A stretch of DNA of 64,000 nt from Phycomyces blakesleeanus NRRL 1555(-) (lineage: Eukaryota; Mucoromycota; Mucoromycetes; Mucorales; Phycomycetaceae). The DNA lies in assembly GCF_001638985.1 (NCBI RefSeq), contig NW_017265134.1, forward strand, positions 3,014,131 to 3,078,130, in the 5' to 3' direction. The notes under the pieces are model-generated. The model worked only from the letters and a program-made list of their open reading frames with translations. It was not told the origin of the DNA and made no database searches. Position numbers and translations under genes: made by a program. Below, in pieces: positions 25,601-36,024 of the stretch. Each line of letters starts with the position of its first letter. Positions within the stretch are counted from its first letter, which is position 1.

Positions 25601-26848
25601 TTTGGAAAGAAATAGCAGATTTTTGAGTACCATCTAGCACTTATCAAGTTTAGAATATCTCTAACCTATTTTGGCTCTAGAGAAATATTTTGAAAATGAA
25701 AGTCTTGTTGTCAACCCAGGAAACCATCTTGATTTCCGAATAGAGAGAACTACTTGCTTGATTAAAGAAAAATCAACTAAAGGGTCAAACAAGCCCTATG
25801 AACTTTGTACCTTGAATCTGAGCTTATACTAGAAACAGTCATATCTACTGATATTTTTTTTAATGCAAACTTGTGTTTTATTTTATAAAGTCTTTTTCTT
25901 TCTATTTCTTCTCACTATTACTGTTGTTGACAAGTCTTTCAGACTTTACAAAGTACTAACCAATAACCTATAACTTTTAGACAATAGCAATATTAAGCAA
26001 GAGATCTATAACAAGATCCTATAACACAAAACATTTTATCAAAGCCTTACAAGATAAGCACACATATACATATTTTATAGATAGAATGATATATAGCTAT
26101 AGCTCTTGTAATGTTAAACGAAACTCCCTTTTTTATTTCTGGCCAAAGCAATATCTAGTAGTTTATAAAGGCATTGATCTTACAATTTAAATTAAACTTT
26201 TACTATACTTATTATTTAATTTAAAATTATCATAGTCTTCTTTTTACATACTTATTCTATCATTTGTCTACTATTTTTTAGTACTCTTTGTTAGAGGGAA
26301 TGCTATATATATAAGAAGGCTAAAGAAGAGCCTTATTTTATTACTTTTACTATTAATAAAGTCAAAAAATAAAAATATATTGATATAAAACATTAAGTTT
26401 GTTGGACCAATTATAAGAAAGTTTAAAGTATCTAAAAAGGTATAAATTTACTATATTTAGAGCAATTGATTGGATTAGATGAAAAAATAATCTAAAATCT
26501 CACAAATCATACTTGCTAAAGAATCTACAAGCTCGTAGAAATCTACGAGTCTGAAGTTATAATTTCTTCTATTTTTATTAATTCTATTGGTTAAAAAATC
26601 TTCCCTGACATTTCTACAAGCTCGTAAATGGATACAAGCTTGTAGAAATCTATGAGTATAGAGTTATAAATGCTGTCATTTACCACAGTGACATCGAGTT
26701 AAATGAATTCACATTTACAAGAAGTGACTTTCAGAACATCTTACCTGTTCATCGAATCTTGATGCCTGCTGCAATTGATGTGCATACAACTGCCACTAGT
26801 AATACTTACATGCTAATAGCCCTGTTATTTGGAAAAGTATATGCATAA
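22648..26848 (+). pseudogene. Tnp2-like transposase of element 3, disabled and split by an insertion
   Basis: Exon 1 (22648) reads IKCNCSVCSPNDRYF...TCCRHF, the family finger. Small acidic exons lie near 22861-22928 and 23065-23147. The main exon starts near 23233 (ADPIHAFIASFTAFF). Stops occur at 23359 and 23434 (TAA) and 23797 (TGA in place of W in NIDWFQPFD), with further stops after 25365. Core motifs LMPGPKEAKTSE, ACDIPTARKTCGFTSH, INPMHNLFLGTAKRM and WLFSFERYNG remain. The frame decays after HVFAYVR (about 25515). The family C-terminus (FQNILPVHRILMPA...LLFGKVYA, TAA at 26846-26848) reappears only at about 26700, so roughly 1.1 kb is inserted between them. Confidence 0.75.
25620..26670. 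other. Extra DNA inside the element 3 transposase
   Basis: Aligned to element 4, about 50 bp are expected between HVFAYVR and the C-terminal block, but more than 1 kb is present. It contains palindromic words built from TCTACAAGCTCGTAGA (about 26520-26550 and 26615-26660). A plus-strand stretch near 25690-25850 looks somewhat coding (LDFRIERTTCLIKEKSTKGSNKPYELC) but I cannot place it. No terminal repeats or target duplication found. Confidence 0.4.
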
Positions 26849-26967
26849 ACAAAAATATATATCTATCTATCAATTTATTATTAATATATTATCAAGAAAA
26901 TGTTTGTTATCTATATATAAGCTTTTGAAAGTGGAAAACTATATTTTGTTTATTAATTTTTAATAGT

Positions 26968-28190
26968 TTATTGAGCTAATGGGACTTTTAAATTAGTTGG
27001 TACAGCTGCGTCACACATAGCCCAAACACGTGTGATCTTTCTTGCAGTTCTTTTCTTTGTCTTCAAAGTGGAATACTTGTCAAGGGAAGTAAAGAGCTTT
27101 TGGAGCTATTTAATTTTTAATTATATGAATTAATTCTCTGTTATACTTTAAATTTCTACAAAAATATATTATCTCATCACTTCCCCAACTAGAATAATAA
27201 GCCATAAGAGTCTTGTTTCTTACAGAATTCTTATCATCAGACTCTTTGTCAGACATGGTGGCTTTCTGGATAGCATGGGCACAGTCAACTTTATCCATAA
27301 ACTTGTCAATTGCATTTTTGTTTTCTTTGTATGTAAGTCCACACTGGTGAAGAAGCTGAAAATATATTAAAAATTGTAAGTGACATAATATATCTATATA
27401 TATTAAATGAATAACTTACTGCCACATCATGCTGACGTCTTCTTGTGGCAGTGTTTTTTCTTTTTGTGGATTTGGCTGATCTGCGAGACTCGCGCACTTG
27501 GTTGCTGAAATGTTTTTTTATTATACCTTCAAGAACACGCGTGACTATCCCAGCAGAACAGAGCTGTCTCCGCAAGTATGTGCTCATAGCTGATGCAAGA
27601 CCATGGTTATCACTACTCATGAAATAGCTTGTCAGCACACATTCTAGCTTTGCATCATTTGCAGTAATTTCTCTTGGATCGTTGCTGGTAAAGTTTTATG
27701 TCTTAACATAGTCCTTAATAAGGGTCTACAAGAGTAGTGTTAGATGATTTTATCATTTTTTTTTAAAAAAAAGATTTACTGATATTTCTGTGTGTCTTCT
27801 TCCATCAAAGATGAAAAACCACCAAAAAGTTCAGTGCTTGATGTAGTATTACATCTGGAAGCAACATTGTGAATAGCAGCCTGACCAGCGAGGATATTGA
27901 TCACAGTCTCCTGGAGGCAAGTCATGGTCTGGTTGAATAAAGTGATATCACCAGTTATGAGCAAAACCTGGTTTGCCAGACCTTTCAACTGGTTGTTCAT
28001 TGTGCTCATCATCCAAATCAAAGGATCCGATATACTTTTGGTAGTCTGGCTATGAGTTAACATCATAGCAGTCGTTGCATTATCGGGTAGCATAAAGTTG
28101 CTACTATCTGGTGCAGCACTGTGTGCAATAGCAGCATATATAAAGTCGTTGAACGAATAGTCCGCAGGTGCAAAATTGTTTATTTTCTAT
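26968..28190 (-). pseudogene. Companion protein of element 3 (SWRSDE family)
   Basis: Minus-strand exons: about 28182-27776 (NNFAPADYSFNDFIYAAIAHS..., MMSTMNNQLKGLANQVLLITGD, probably coiled coil), about 27720-27422 (ends in a basic run ESRRSAKSTKRKNTATRRRQ), about 27350-27173 (ATMSDKESDDKNS..., YSSWGSDEI at the donor) and about 27090-26968 (LFTSLDKYSTLKTKKRTARKI, DAAVPTNLKVPLAQ, TAA). WGSDE replaces WRSDE. A first coding exon upstream is not identified, and the frame just before 28182 is closed, so the start is unclear. Classified as pseudogene because its partner is dead and the start is missing; the visible exons themselves have few defects. Confidence 0.6.
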
Positions 28191-29377
28191 ACATGAAAAA
28201 ACTTTAATATTGATTGGTATTATCAAAGTAAGCTTTATAAAATTTGGCAGGTCTACACATACAACTAAAAAGAGGAAAGGGAGAGGGATAGTAATTCAAT
28301 AGGTTTTGCATCTTATTTATCAAAAAATATCTTCTTTATTCATGTTCAAATACTTTGGTTTTAACTCTGAGGAGTATATAGGTTGGGTGCACAAGCTTAT
28401 ATCTTCATTTGGAAATTTATATTCATTTAGCTTGCTTCTTTTGGATTATTATATATACCACTCGTGATTTATTATAATTCTAGCTTTTTAATTCAAAAAG
28501 ACATTTTCTTTCTTTCTTTCTTTTATCTTTCTTTTATATATTTTTGACACTTGTCACCAAGTAAGTTTATTCTATCCTTCTATCATTTTTACTTATGATC
28601 TGGTTTACTCACTTGTTTCCCCTTGTATGGTCATTCAATCTACATGTGTTTGTCTATATATAATATCTAATTCAAAACATGTCATGATCTTATATACTCA
28701 CACATTGTTGTTTGTTTTTATTTCTTTTACACAAAGCTTTAATATACTAGACATAGTATCTATTCAATCCTCTTGGCAATGATATTCTCATGAAATTTGA
28801 CAGTACGTGTTTATTGAAGTTTTGCACCTTCTATATTTTAATTATTATCTTGCATTTGATATTATTATATTTCTTTAACAGGATTTATCCAACCAGTCTA
28901 TACTATTTTATTATATAAAAAACAGTGTTTAGTAACTCTCTTGTGTGTCAATTGCTTTTATACTTATCTTAAATGCAATGTTAATCATAATATTTTGTAA
29001 TAATAGTTTGTACAGCAAGAATTATATTATTCTTAGATCAGTAAGTTCTTTTTAAGATATATTTATATAACAATTACATCAAAATGATATTAGCTTGCGC
29101 ATTTTCTTCTGTCTAAAAATCATTTTCTCGATTTTTCTTTTTTTTGTTACATGGCTTTAAAAGCTTGTTATATCTTTATGTAAGCACTAGTATAACAGCT
29201 TAGACCAAAGATCAATTAGCTGCATATACTTAGAAACATTAACGGATTTGATAGTTTTATAAATAACTATTATACAATCACCATGTTTTTCAAAAAAATG
29301 TTTCTTTTTCAATCGTTCAAAATAAACAAATAAAACTAATTTTTCAACCAAACCAATACAAAAAAAAACTTTTTTAA

Positions 29378-29640
29378 AATGTATGCTCTCCCACATATTA
29401 TACATCATAAAGTATACTATCCCACAAATTTTTATTATAAAACTAGAATTAAATATACAGTGAAAAATGGGGAAAGTATATCGGTTAAAGAAGTATTTAT
29501 GTCCACATTAAAAGAATACTCTCCCACAGATTATAAGTCTTAAAGTATACTTTCCCACATATATTAATTATAAAACAGCAAATAATTATACAACAAAATG
29601 TGGGAAAGTATATATGTTGAAGCAGTATCCATGTCCGCTC
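29378..29640 (+). repeat. Two tandem 132-bp units near the right end of element 3
   Basis: Unit 1 (about 29378-29509) and unit 2 (about 29510-29640) share CTCTCCCACA, AAAGTATACT(A/T)TCCCACA, TTATAAAAC, GGGAAAGTATAT and a closing AAG(A/C)AGTAT(T/C)(T/C)ATGTCC. Each unit contains TCCCACA and its near-complement TGGGGAAAGT/TGTGGGAAAGT, so it can fold on itself. Subterminal repeats that bind the transposase or its partner are typical of CACTA elements; that role here is inference. Confidence 0.75.
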
Positions 29641-29925
29641 CTTTTTTAAATTAAATACAGATTCAAAATAGAATATAATACTCATATAATTCAAATGCAC
29701 AGCACAGACCTGTGCAGCATATATTCAAATAATGTTGGCGGACTGAGGAACAGTATTGCTTTCCACCAGAATAATATTTTCTCCATGATTCTAGACTTCT
29801 TTCTACTTGTTACAAATATACTAAGTATTTAGGGGGTAACTATGATAGAATCATGTTGAAATCCGTGCTTTCAACATGATATTTGCTTTCTTTCTACTCA
29901 ATGAAATCATATAATTTTTGCAGTA

Positions 29926-31535
29926 AATAGATTAATGGTGCCTTTTGCTGAGAAGGGAGCACCAAGGTGCAGAAAAGAGAAAGAATAAGAAATTAGCACA
30001 TTATAGAAAGAGATATAGAATGGAAAGAGAGCAGTGGAATAGTGAAGGATAATTCATTTTGTGAGGCTCTAATGATACCCAAGCTCCTTGGAATATTGCT
30101 CAGCAGAGTTCAAAATGACTGACATGGCTTCAGGTATGGCAATTATTGCAACATTATCAGCAAACAGCAAAGTGTTAACCAATTTGTCTTCAATCTTGAT
30201 AGCCAAAATCTGATCAAATACAGTGTTGCAAAGTTCACCTGCAGCACAAAGAGTAGCTGGAAGAAAATTGATATATACAGAGTACAAGTGAGGTGAGAGC
30301 ACAGATCCTTGAAGAACGCCAGTGAATGGCTGAAACGAATGGAACGTGACACTAAAGAGAAAAACCTCAACATGCACATCGTCAAAAAGACTTTGCAACA
30401 AAGCTAGCATAGCATTAGAGGCTAAAAAACAGAGAAATTTCTGAATGATTGAGCAATCAATAGTGTCACAAGCTGACTCAATGTCTAGAAAAGCAAGAAC
30501 TGGTGGAGCCTTGAACAGAACTGTGTGATGGCAAACAATTGCATGGAGACAAATAATCTGGTCAAGAGAGCTATGTTGACGTCAAAATCCACCTTGAACA
30601 ATGTCAATTGTAGGTGACACATCTTCAAAAGAAAGGGCAAGACAGTATTCCATTGCTTTTCTCAGGATTAAGATAAAGCTAATAGAACAATAATTGGCAA
30701 GATTGTTAGTTTTATTCTTTTTAAAGATGGGAACAACTTGAGCAGTGTGCCATGCCAGAGAAGCAGAACCCCATTGCAAATAGAGCTAGAAAAGAAGAGC
30801 AAGGACAGGGGACACCATTTTTGCAACTGAATACAACATTACAGCACAAATATGATCAATGCCAGAAGCTTTGCAGACAGAAAGTTTGATGAGTGTATAC
30901 TCTACTGAGAGAGGATCAAAAGGACATGACCCATCACTCTCAATGAATGACAAAATAGAAACGGTCTGGTCAGTGGGGCGGCATGCAGGAAGAAATTGTC
31001 CTGAGAAAATCTGTTGAAAATGATCAGCTATATGGTTTGCAGCAACTTGAGGTCCATCAGGATCAACAAAAATGGGGCATGCTTGGCGGCTGTCACGGAT
31101 TCTTTTGATTGTGCCTGTGGTTTTGCTGAAGCTTTGGGCTGCTAGTTTCTTGCAGAATTCCTTCCAGGTTTCACAGCAACAATGCTGGTCAGACAAACTA
31201 ACAGCATGGCATGCATCCTGGTGGTGCGTCTAGCATAATACTTTCTGCAAACCACTTGAATGACACCAGCATTAGTGACTACATTCTCTCAGATCTATGA
31301 TTTCTTGAAGGTCCACTGACCAGAACTAGTACTTTTGTATAGTACACAGTGGTGGCAGCCAACAGTTGAGTCTAGAGCATCATATATAGCTTGAGCAAAA
31401 GCTGTGCATAATGTATCTACAGGAGGAGAAGAAGAAGAAAAGAAAGTACTGAACTGCTCTGTCAGATTGTCTAATGTTCCAGAAACTACATTGATATAGA
31501 TCTTGAGAGTGTCAGGCTAAGCAAGCGCAAACAAT
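29926..31535 (-). pseudogene. Internal LINE fragment (endonuclease end and reverse transcriptase)
   Basis: Aligns to 41490-43085 of the LINE at 40283-45501, same strand. Visible protein: ETWKEFCKKLAAQSFSKTTGTIKRIRDSRQ, VAANHIADHFQQIFSGQFLPA, SLAWHTAQVVPIFKKN, QGGF, FQPFTGVLQGSVLSPHLYSVYINFLP and LLFADNVAI (YADD-type motif with D to N). Several stops and frameshifts. Both ends are cut: the left abuts element 3, the right ends near 31535 beside a family A repeat. CG dinucleotides of the longer copy are often TG or CA here. Confidence 0.85.
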
Positions 31536-31559
31536 TAGGAATAGAAGAAGAAGAAGAAA

Positions 31560-32430
31560 TTGATATGTGATATGTTAGGTTTGTTGTAGATTGTAATGGA
31601 TTACTCAGCAAATAAAATACAATGATAATAGAATAGAATAGAAGACAGATACAGTAAAAGACAGTGAACAGCAATAGTTGACAAATAAGAAAAGAGAGAA
31701 CAACTGATAGAATCATTGTTAAACGTGAGAGAGAAAGAAAGATGTATGAAAAGAGAATGTTCAAACAGAAAAGTAATAACCAACAAGGAGATTAAAACCA
31801 ACAAACAATCTTTCTAAAACAAATGAACCAATATTTTATGTTGCAAGATAGTATAAATCACAAGAGAAGAAAACAAAAAAAAATACTGAATTGAATAATT
31901 TTATTGAGTTGAATTTGCTTCTCTTTTTATAGTCAACGAGATTTAGAATTGATAATAGAAGTTCAGAAAAAATAAAGATAGTAAAAATAGAATAATGAAT
32001 AATTGATATGGCAAGGATAAAATATATGAATAAAGATATGGTAAAAATCTAATAATAAAGTACTGATGTTGTACAGAGATGTTGGCAAGATGAATTGTGT
32101 GCACTGTAGAAGAGAAATGTTACTAGCATGAATAACCATGATTTTGAATGAGTCCAATGTGAACAAATATATTAACAAGGGAAAAGGAAAAAGTATTGTA
32201 TGTAGAAGGAACAGGGAACAGAAACAAGATTATTCCTGTGCACAGAAAAATTCTTCTCTTATCACTGAGGGCACAGTACTACATCAACAAACCATTAATA
32301 TCAGCCTCTTATAACTGGGACAACATGTCACAACAAACTGCCAGACATACCCACCAAGCAGACTGACCTTCCAGTACTGGATACTACAACATGGCCAAAT
32401 ACCAGACTTGCCTATAACATACGTGTCAAA
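31560..32430 (+). repeat. LTR-like repeat family A, copy 1
   Basis: About 870 bp closely matching 58936-60222 apart from a 400-bp gap: starts TGTGATATGTTAGGTTTGTTG, contains ATAATAGAATAGAATAGAAGACAG, then TTTATTGAGTTGAATTTGCTTC, and ends ATAACATACGTGTCA. Start and end are short inverted complements (TGATATGTT / AACATACGT), as in LTRs. No gene inside; AT-rich open frames on minus are chance. Confidence 0.65.
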
Positions 32431-32861
32431 ATGATGTACGTGATACTTTGTTATGTGTATAGTGTGTACAAGACAAGCAAGATAAGGGTAGTAATAAGAA
32501 TTGAATTCCGTAATGAGGTAGAGTTATTTAAATTGCGAAATAATTGTATAAAAATATAAAATAAATAAGAGAAGCTACTTCTAGAAGCGAAAAATAGAAG
32601 ATATTTTGGAAGGGAAAAAATATCTAGAACTAGCAAATAGAAATGAATAATGCTAATATAAAAAAAACTAAGTTAAGAGAAGTATTTAGAGAATAAAAGC
32701 TTGAAAATTAACTAAGAGAATTTCTAAGGTAATTTTAAAATGAGAAATAAAGGGAAAATTCAACAAAATGAAAATCATAAAATTTGAGGGGAAGAAAAAT
32801 AATAGAAAAATAATAGAAAATAATCAATCTTCTATGAAGACTTGACAAAGAAAAACAGTAA
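32431..32861 (+). repeat. Repeat family B, left part (interrupted by element 4)
   Basis: Continues at 39605-40240 after element 4. The joined sequence follows 60225-61200 (shared AAGACTTGACA, then ATAGAAGAAAAATTTACAAGAGA, GTTTATTAATTGA, GGTAAAGTAGTGTT(G/T)GAGAGGAA). It therefore is the target into which element 4 inserted. No gene seen. Confidence 0.6.
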
Positions 32862-34548
32862 CACTGGAAAAATAGGGTATATTCATCTGGATCAAATGTA
32901 CCAAAAATGTAGATGATTGAGCTGATATCATCACAATTTTTGTGATATATCATTTTGAGCAATGATACGATACCATCTATGGTACTGATGTGTATCATCA
33001 TAATAATGGGTACACAAAAACCCAATGTAGAACAATTGTCAGTCTGCAAACTATGGAAACTGAATAAATATTATAGTTATGCTTTACTCCTATCAAGTCT
33101 ACCTCTTTATGTGTTATATTTTGAGATCTATAAAGAGCTAGCGTCCCATATTATTATTTTTACCGGGTTTTTTTATTGGCTGCAGAAATGCTTTAAAAAC
33201 TATCAAAGAGATGATTGTAGATTTTTTACAATATAAAGAAATGATGATAGTTGATTTTTTATACATGCTCAAAGTGATGAAACTAGGTTTTTTATATACA
33301 CAAAAGCAATGAAACTAGATTTTTTTACAATGGAAAAGAGAAACAAAGCATGAGTAAATTTTTATAAACAAACCTCTTTGGTTTGTTTATTTATTTTACT
33401 TTTATTTATTTATTTTTTGGAAAAAACATTGGGTTATACATTTTTTGTTCAATCTTGTTTTATTTCATAGGAAAATCTTTTCTAGATAAATATCCTAATT
33501 TCGTGACAGTTTTGATACTATAGCTATTATAATTGCTAATACTTCTTGCTCGCTATATATAATTTAAAGCCTTCCGGGAGTAGACATGGAATACATACTT
33601 TAATAGCGGGAATGCTATTAAAAAATGATTAATAGAAAAGAAGAATTAGTAAATGATTTAAATTGAAATTTCTTCATAAATACTTACAAGACGGAGAAGA
33701 CTTGACATAAAATTGATAAAAACATGTTTTTCAGAATTATCAAGACAATACCAGTAGTCTTTGAATAGAGATACGTTCTAAAAAGAAATAATTATTAATA
33801 TTGTGCGTATTAAAGGCGTATTTATTAAATATATTGTAGTTAACTTACCAAATATTACTGATTATACGTCTTTCTGCATAATATCAGACATAACTAATAA
33901 ATTGTAATAGAAATAAATATATATTTATGAGGAAGACAAAAGAATAAGTTCAATTTTTTTTAAGAAAAAAACTTACTATCATGTTCGATTAAGAGATGAT
34001 GAGACTCAATGGAAATGAGTAGCAATGGCTAGACAAACAATATGATGAGTAACAAAGATCTGTAAGAGAATGATATCTTACTTTGATATATCAGACAGAG
34101 TACAGCCAAACAAAGAGACACATATTTAGTATTGAGCTATAAAAGAAAGAAAAAATTATAAGTGAAATTGTAAAAACATAAGCAAAAGAGAAACAAAGAA
34201 AATATTAATAATAAATGTTGTTGAAAGAAAAAAAAAGAAAAAAAAAGACTTGTCTTAAAATCCAGTTTGACTCTGACAAAATGTGGGCTGTAAAAAGTAA
34301 TACTCCAAAAGAAGATGACTACCGTCATCTTGAAATACTACTTTGTGCCTCATTGAGTTAGAAAAGAAGTTGTCTAAATGTGGATCAAGCGGTTGGGAGA
34401 TGTGCTTAAATAGCAAATGAAAGGTAGAGAGTTAATCTGCACTGTTTATCCTCTTTACTAGTATGTGAATTTTAAATATGATATAACAAGTGTAGTGAAT
34501 TGTACAATATTAGTTGAAAATTATTAATATTTATTTTATTAACAGAAA

Positions 34549-35817
34549 ATGCCAAAGCGTATTCCTACTGCTCCCCACCAACCTAACCTACGCATGAATG
34601 CTGTTCTTAATAGCACAATTGCCGGTGTTGTTGCTCCAATTGATACACCAACTCCAGAAGTAGCAGTTGACACAGCCCCTGAAGTTCAAGTCGCTGTGAC
34701 CCCAATGGATCACGTCCTTACCTTGTTGGCAGCCAACAATGTGTCGATGCAATCCTTGCAAGAAAATGCAAAAGAAGTGACTGATGCAATAACTCATTTG
34801 AAGAATGGCCTGGATTTGTCCAACAAGACAAATGAATTTTTGAAGAACTCGTTCCTTCAGCTCATGACTGAAAATGCCGAAATAAAAAAGGCAATGACCA
34901 GCCAAAATTCTGTGATGCCTTCTGCTGTACCAGCGGATTCTTCTTCTTCCATGGATGATGATCTTGACCTTGGAGCAAAACATCATCCCTTGATTTCTGT
35001 AAGTAAATTGATAATAATAACATTACTGATTAATATATCTAATACTGTTTTTATAGCAACTTATCAATAGTTACATCAAGAAACCAAACATTGTTAGCAC
35101 AGACCTGCTCAAAGTTGCTGAGAATAATAATAGATCAGCATGGTTAATGACTGGCACGTATAGCAATAAGTACAACAAGACACTTGCACTGGCTCTCTTC
35201 AAGTACCTGAGACCTCAAAGATGTTGCACAAATGTGTCAAAGAGTGTCATTATGAATATAATAAAGAATCACTACCAAAATCAAGTGCGAGTCTTCCGGA
35301 CCTCAGCAGAGAAGATTATGGCTAGAAATAAAGCTGGAAGAAGACGCAACAGAAAGAAGACTGTAAGTTTTAAAATAAAGTTAATTTACTATTGATTTAA
35401 TGTTTTAATACAATATTCTTTGGTAGCTTCTTGACCATCGTATTATCACGTACCAGACATACACAGAGGCTATTCATGAGGACATGAATCGATATGATTG
35501 CGGAAATATTCTTTCTATTGACGTGATGTCTGATGGCGAGTTGGATGAAGATAAAGTGTGGGCATATCGTCCCAGCTGGAGAACTGATGAGATAATGTTA
35601 AACATCTATTTATGTTTTAAAGAAAATAATAATACTTTATTAATACTATTTATTCTTTAAACTGGCTCCAGACGTTTATTAGTACTATTGATGAACTTAC
35701 TGTTATCCATTTGAAAAAAATTCAGAAAGCTTGAAAAAGTGCATCCCTTATGAGAAAGAAGTGAGAATTTCCGAGGATTTGGCAGTTACTTTACCAGATT
35801 GGTGCTTTTCAAAATAA
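34549..35817 (+). pseudogene. Companion protein of element 4 (SWRSDE family), mutated
   Basis: Exons 34549-34998 (MPKRIPTAPHQPNLRM..., with heptad-like LLAANNVSMQSLQENAKEVTDAI and NKTNEFLKNSFLQLMTENAE, a probable coiled coil), 35057-35362 (INSYIKKPNIVSTDLLKVAE... to ARNKAGRRRNRKKT, basic), 35427-about 35591 (LLDHRIITYQTYTE..., MSDGELDEDK, YRPSWRTDE) and 35672-35817 (TFISTIDELTV..., then EDLAVTLPDWCFSK). The donor after PSWRTDE reads GAG|ATAATG instead of GAG|GT, and the last exon needs a frame change near 35730. These two defects make it a probable pseudogene. The ATG follows AACAG, so a 5' non-coding exon is possible. Confidence 0.7.
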
Positions 35818-36024
35818 ATCATTTTTTTCTTGCCCACTATTTTAGAGTCTTTTTTCTACTTGTTTATGTTTACGGATTAGCATGATGTATACAGATGCAT
35901 GTATAGCATGCCAAATACAAACAAAAATTTACAGAAATAATAAAAAATAAATGTGCAGCTATATATATTAGTCTGTATTAATTAATATTTCTTTTTTATA
36001 CATGTTTTATTTTTGTATTTGAAT

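Larger units (their letters stand above)
22401..29925 (+). mobile_element. Element 3: two-gene CACTG transposon with mismatched flanks
   Basis: Left end CACTGCAAAAATTATATAAT (22401) and right end, as complement, TACTGCAAAAATTATATGAT (29925) are near-identical over 24 bp. Left flank is the relic transposase (TTA before the element); right flank is LINE sequence and has no TTA, so the two flanks do not come from one empty site. It contains a dead transposase (22648-26848, plus) and a companion (26968-28190, minus), convergent with 119 bp between stops. 28200-29377 carries no gene, only a CTTT microsatellite near 28505. Confidence 0.8.

Noticed and set aside
25690..25860. Possible captured host gene fragment in the element 3 transposase
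   Set aside because: A weakly coding-looking stretch (LDFRIERTTCLIKEKSTKG) with neighbouring stops; no start, splice sites or recognisable family, so not called as a gene.
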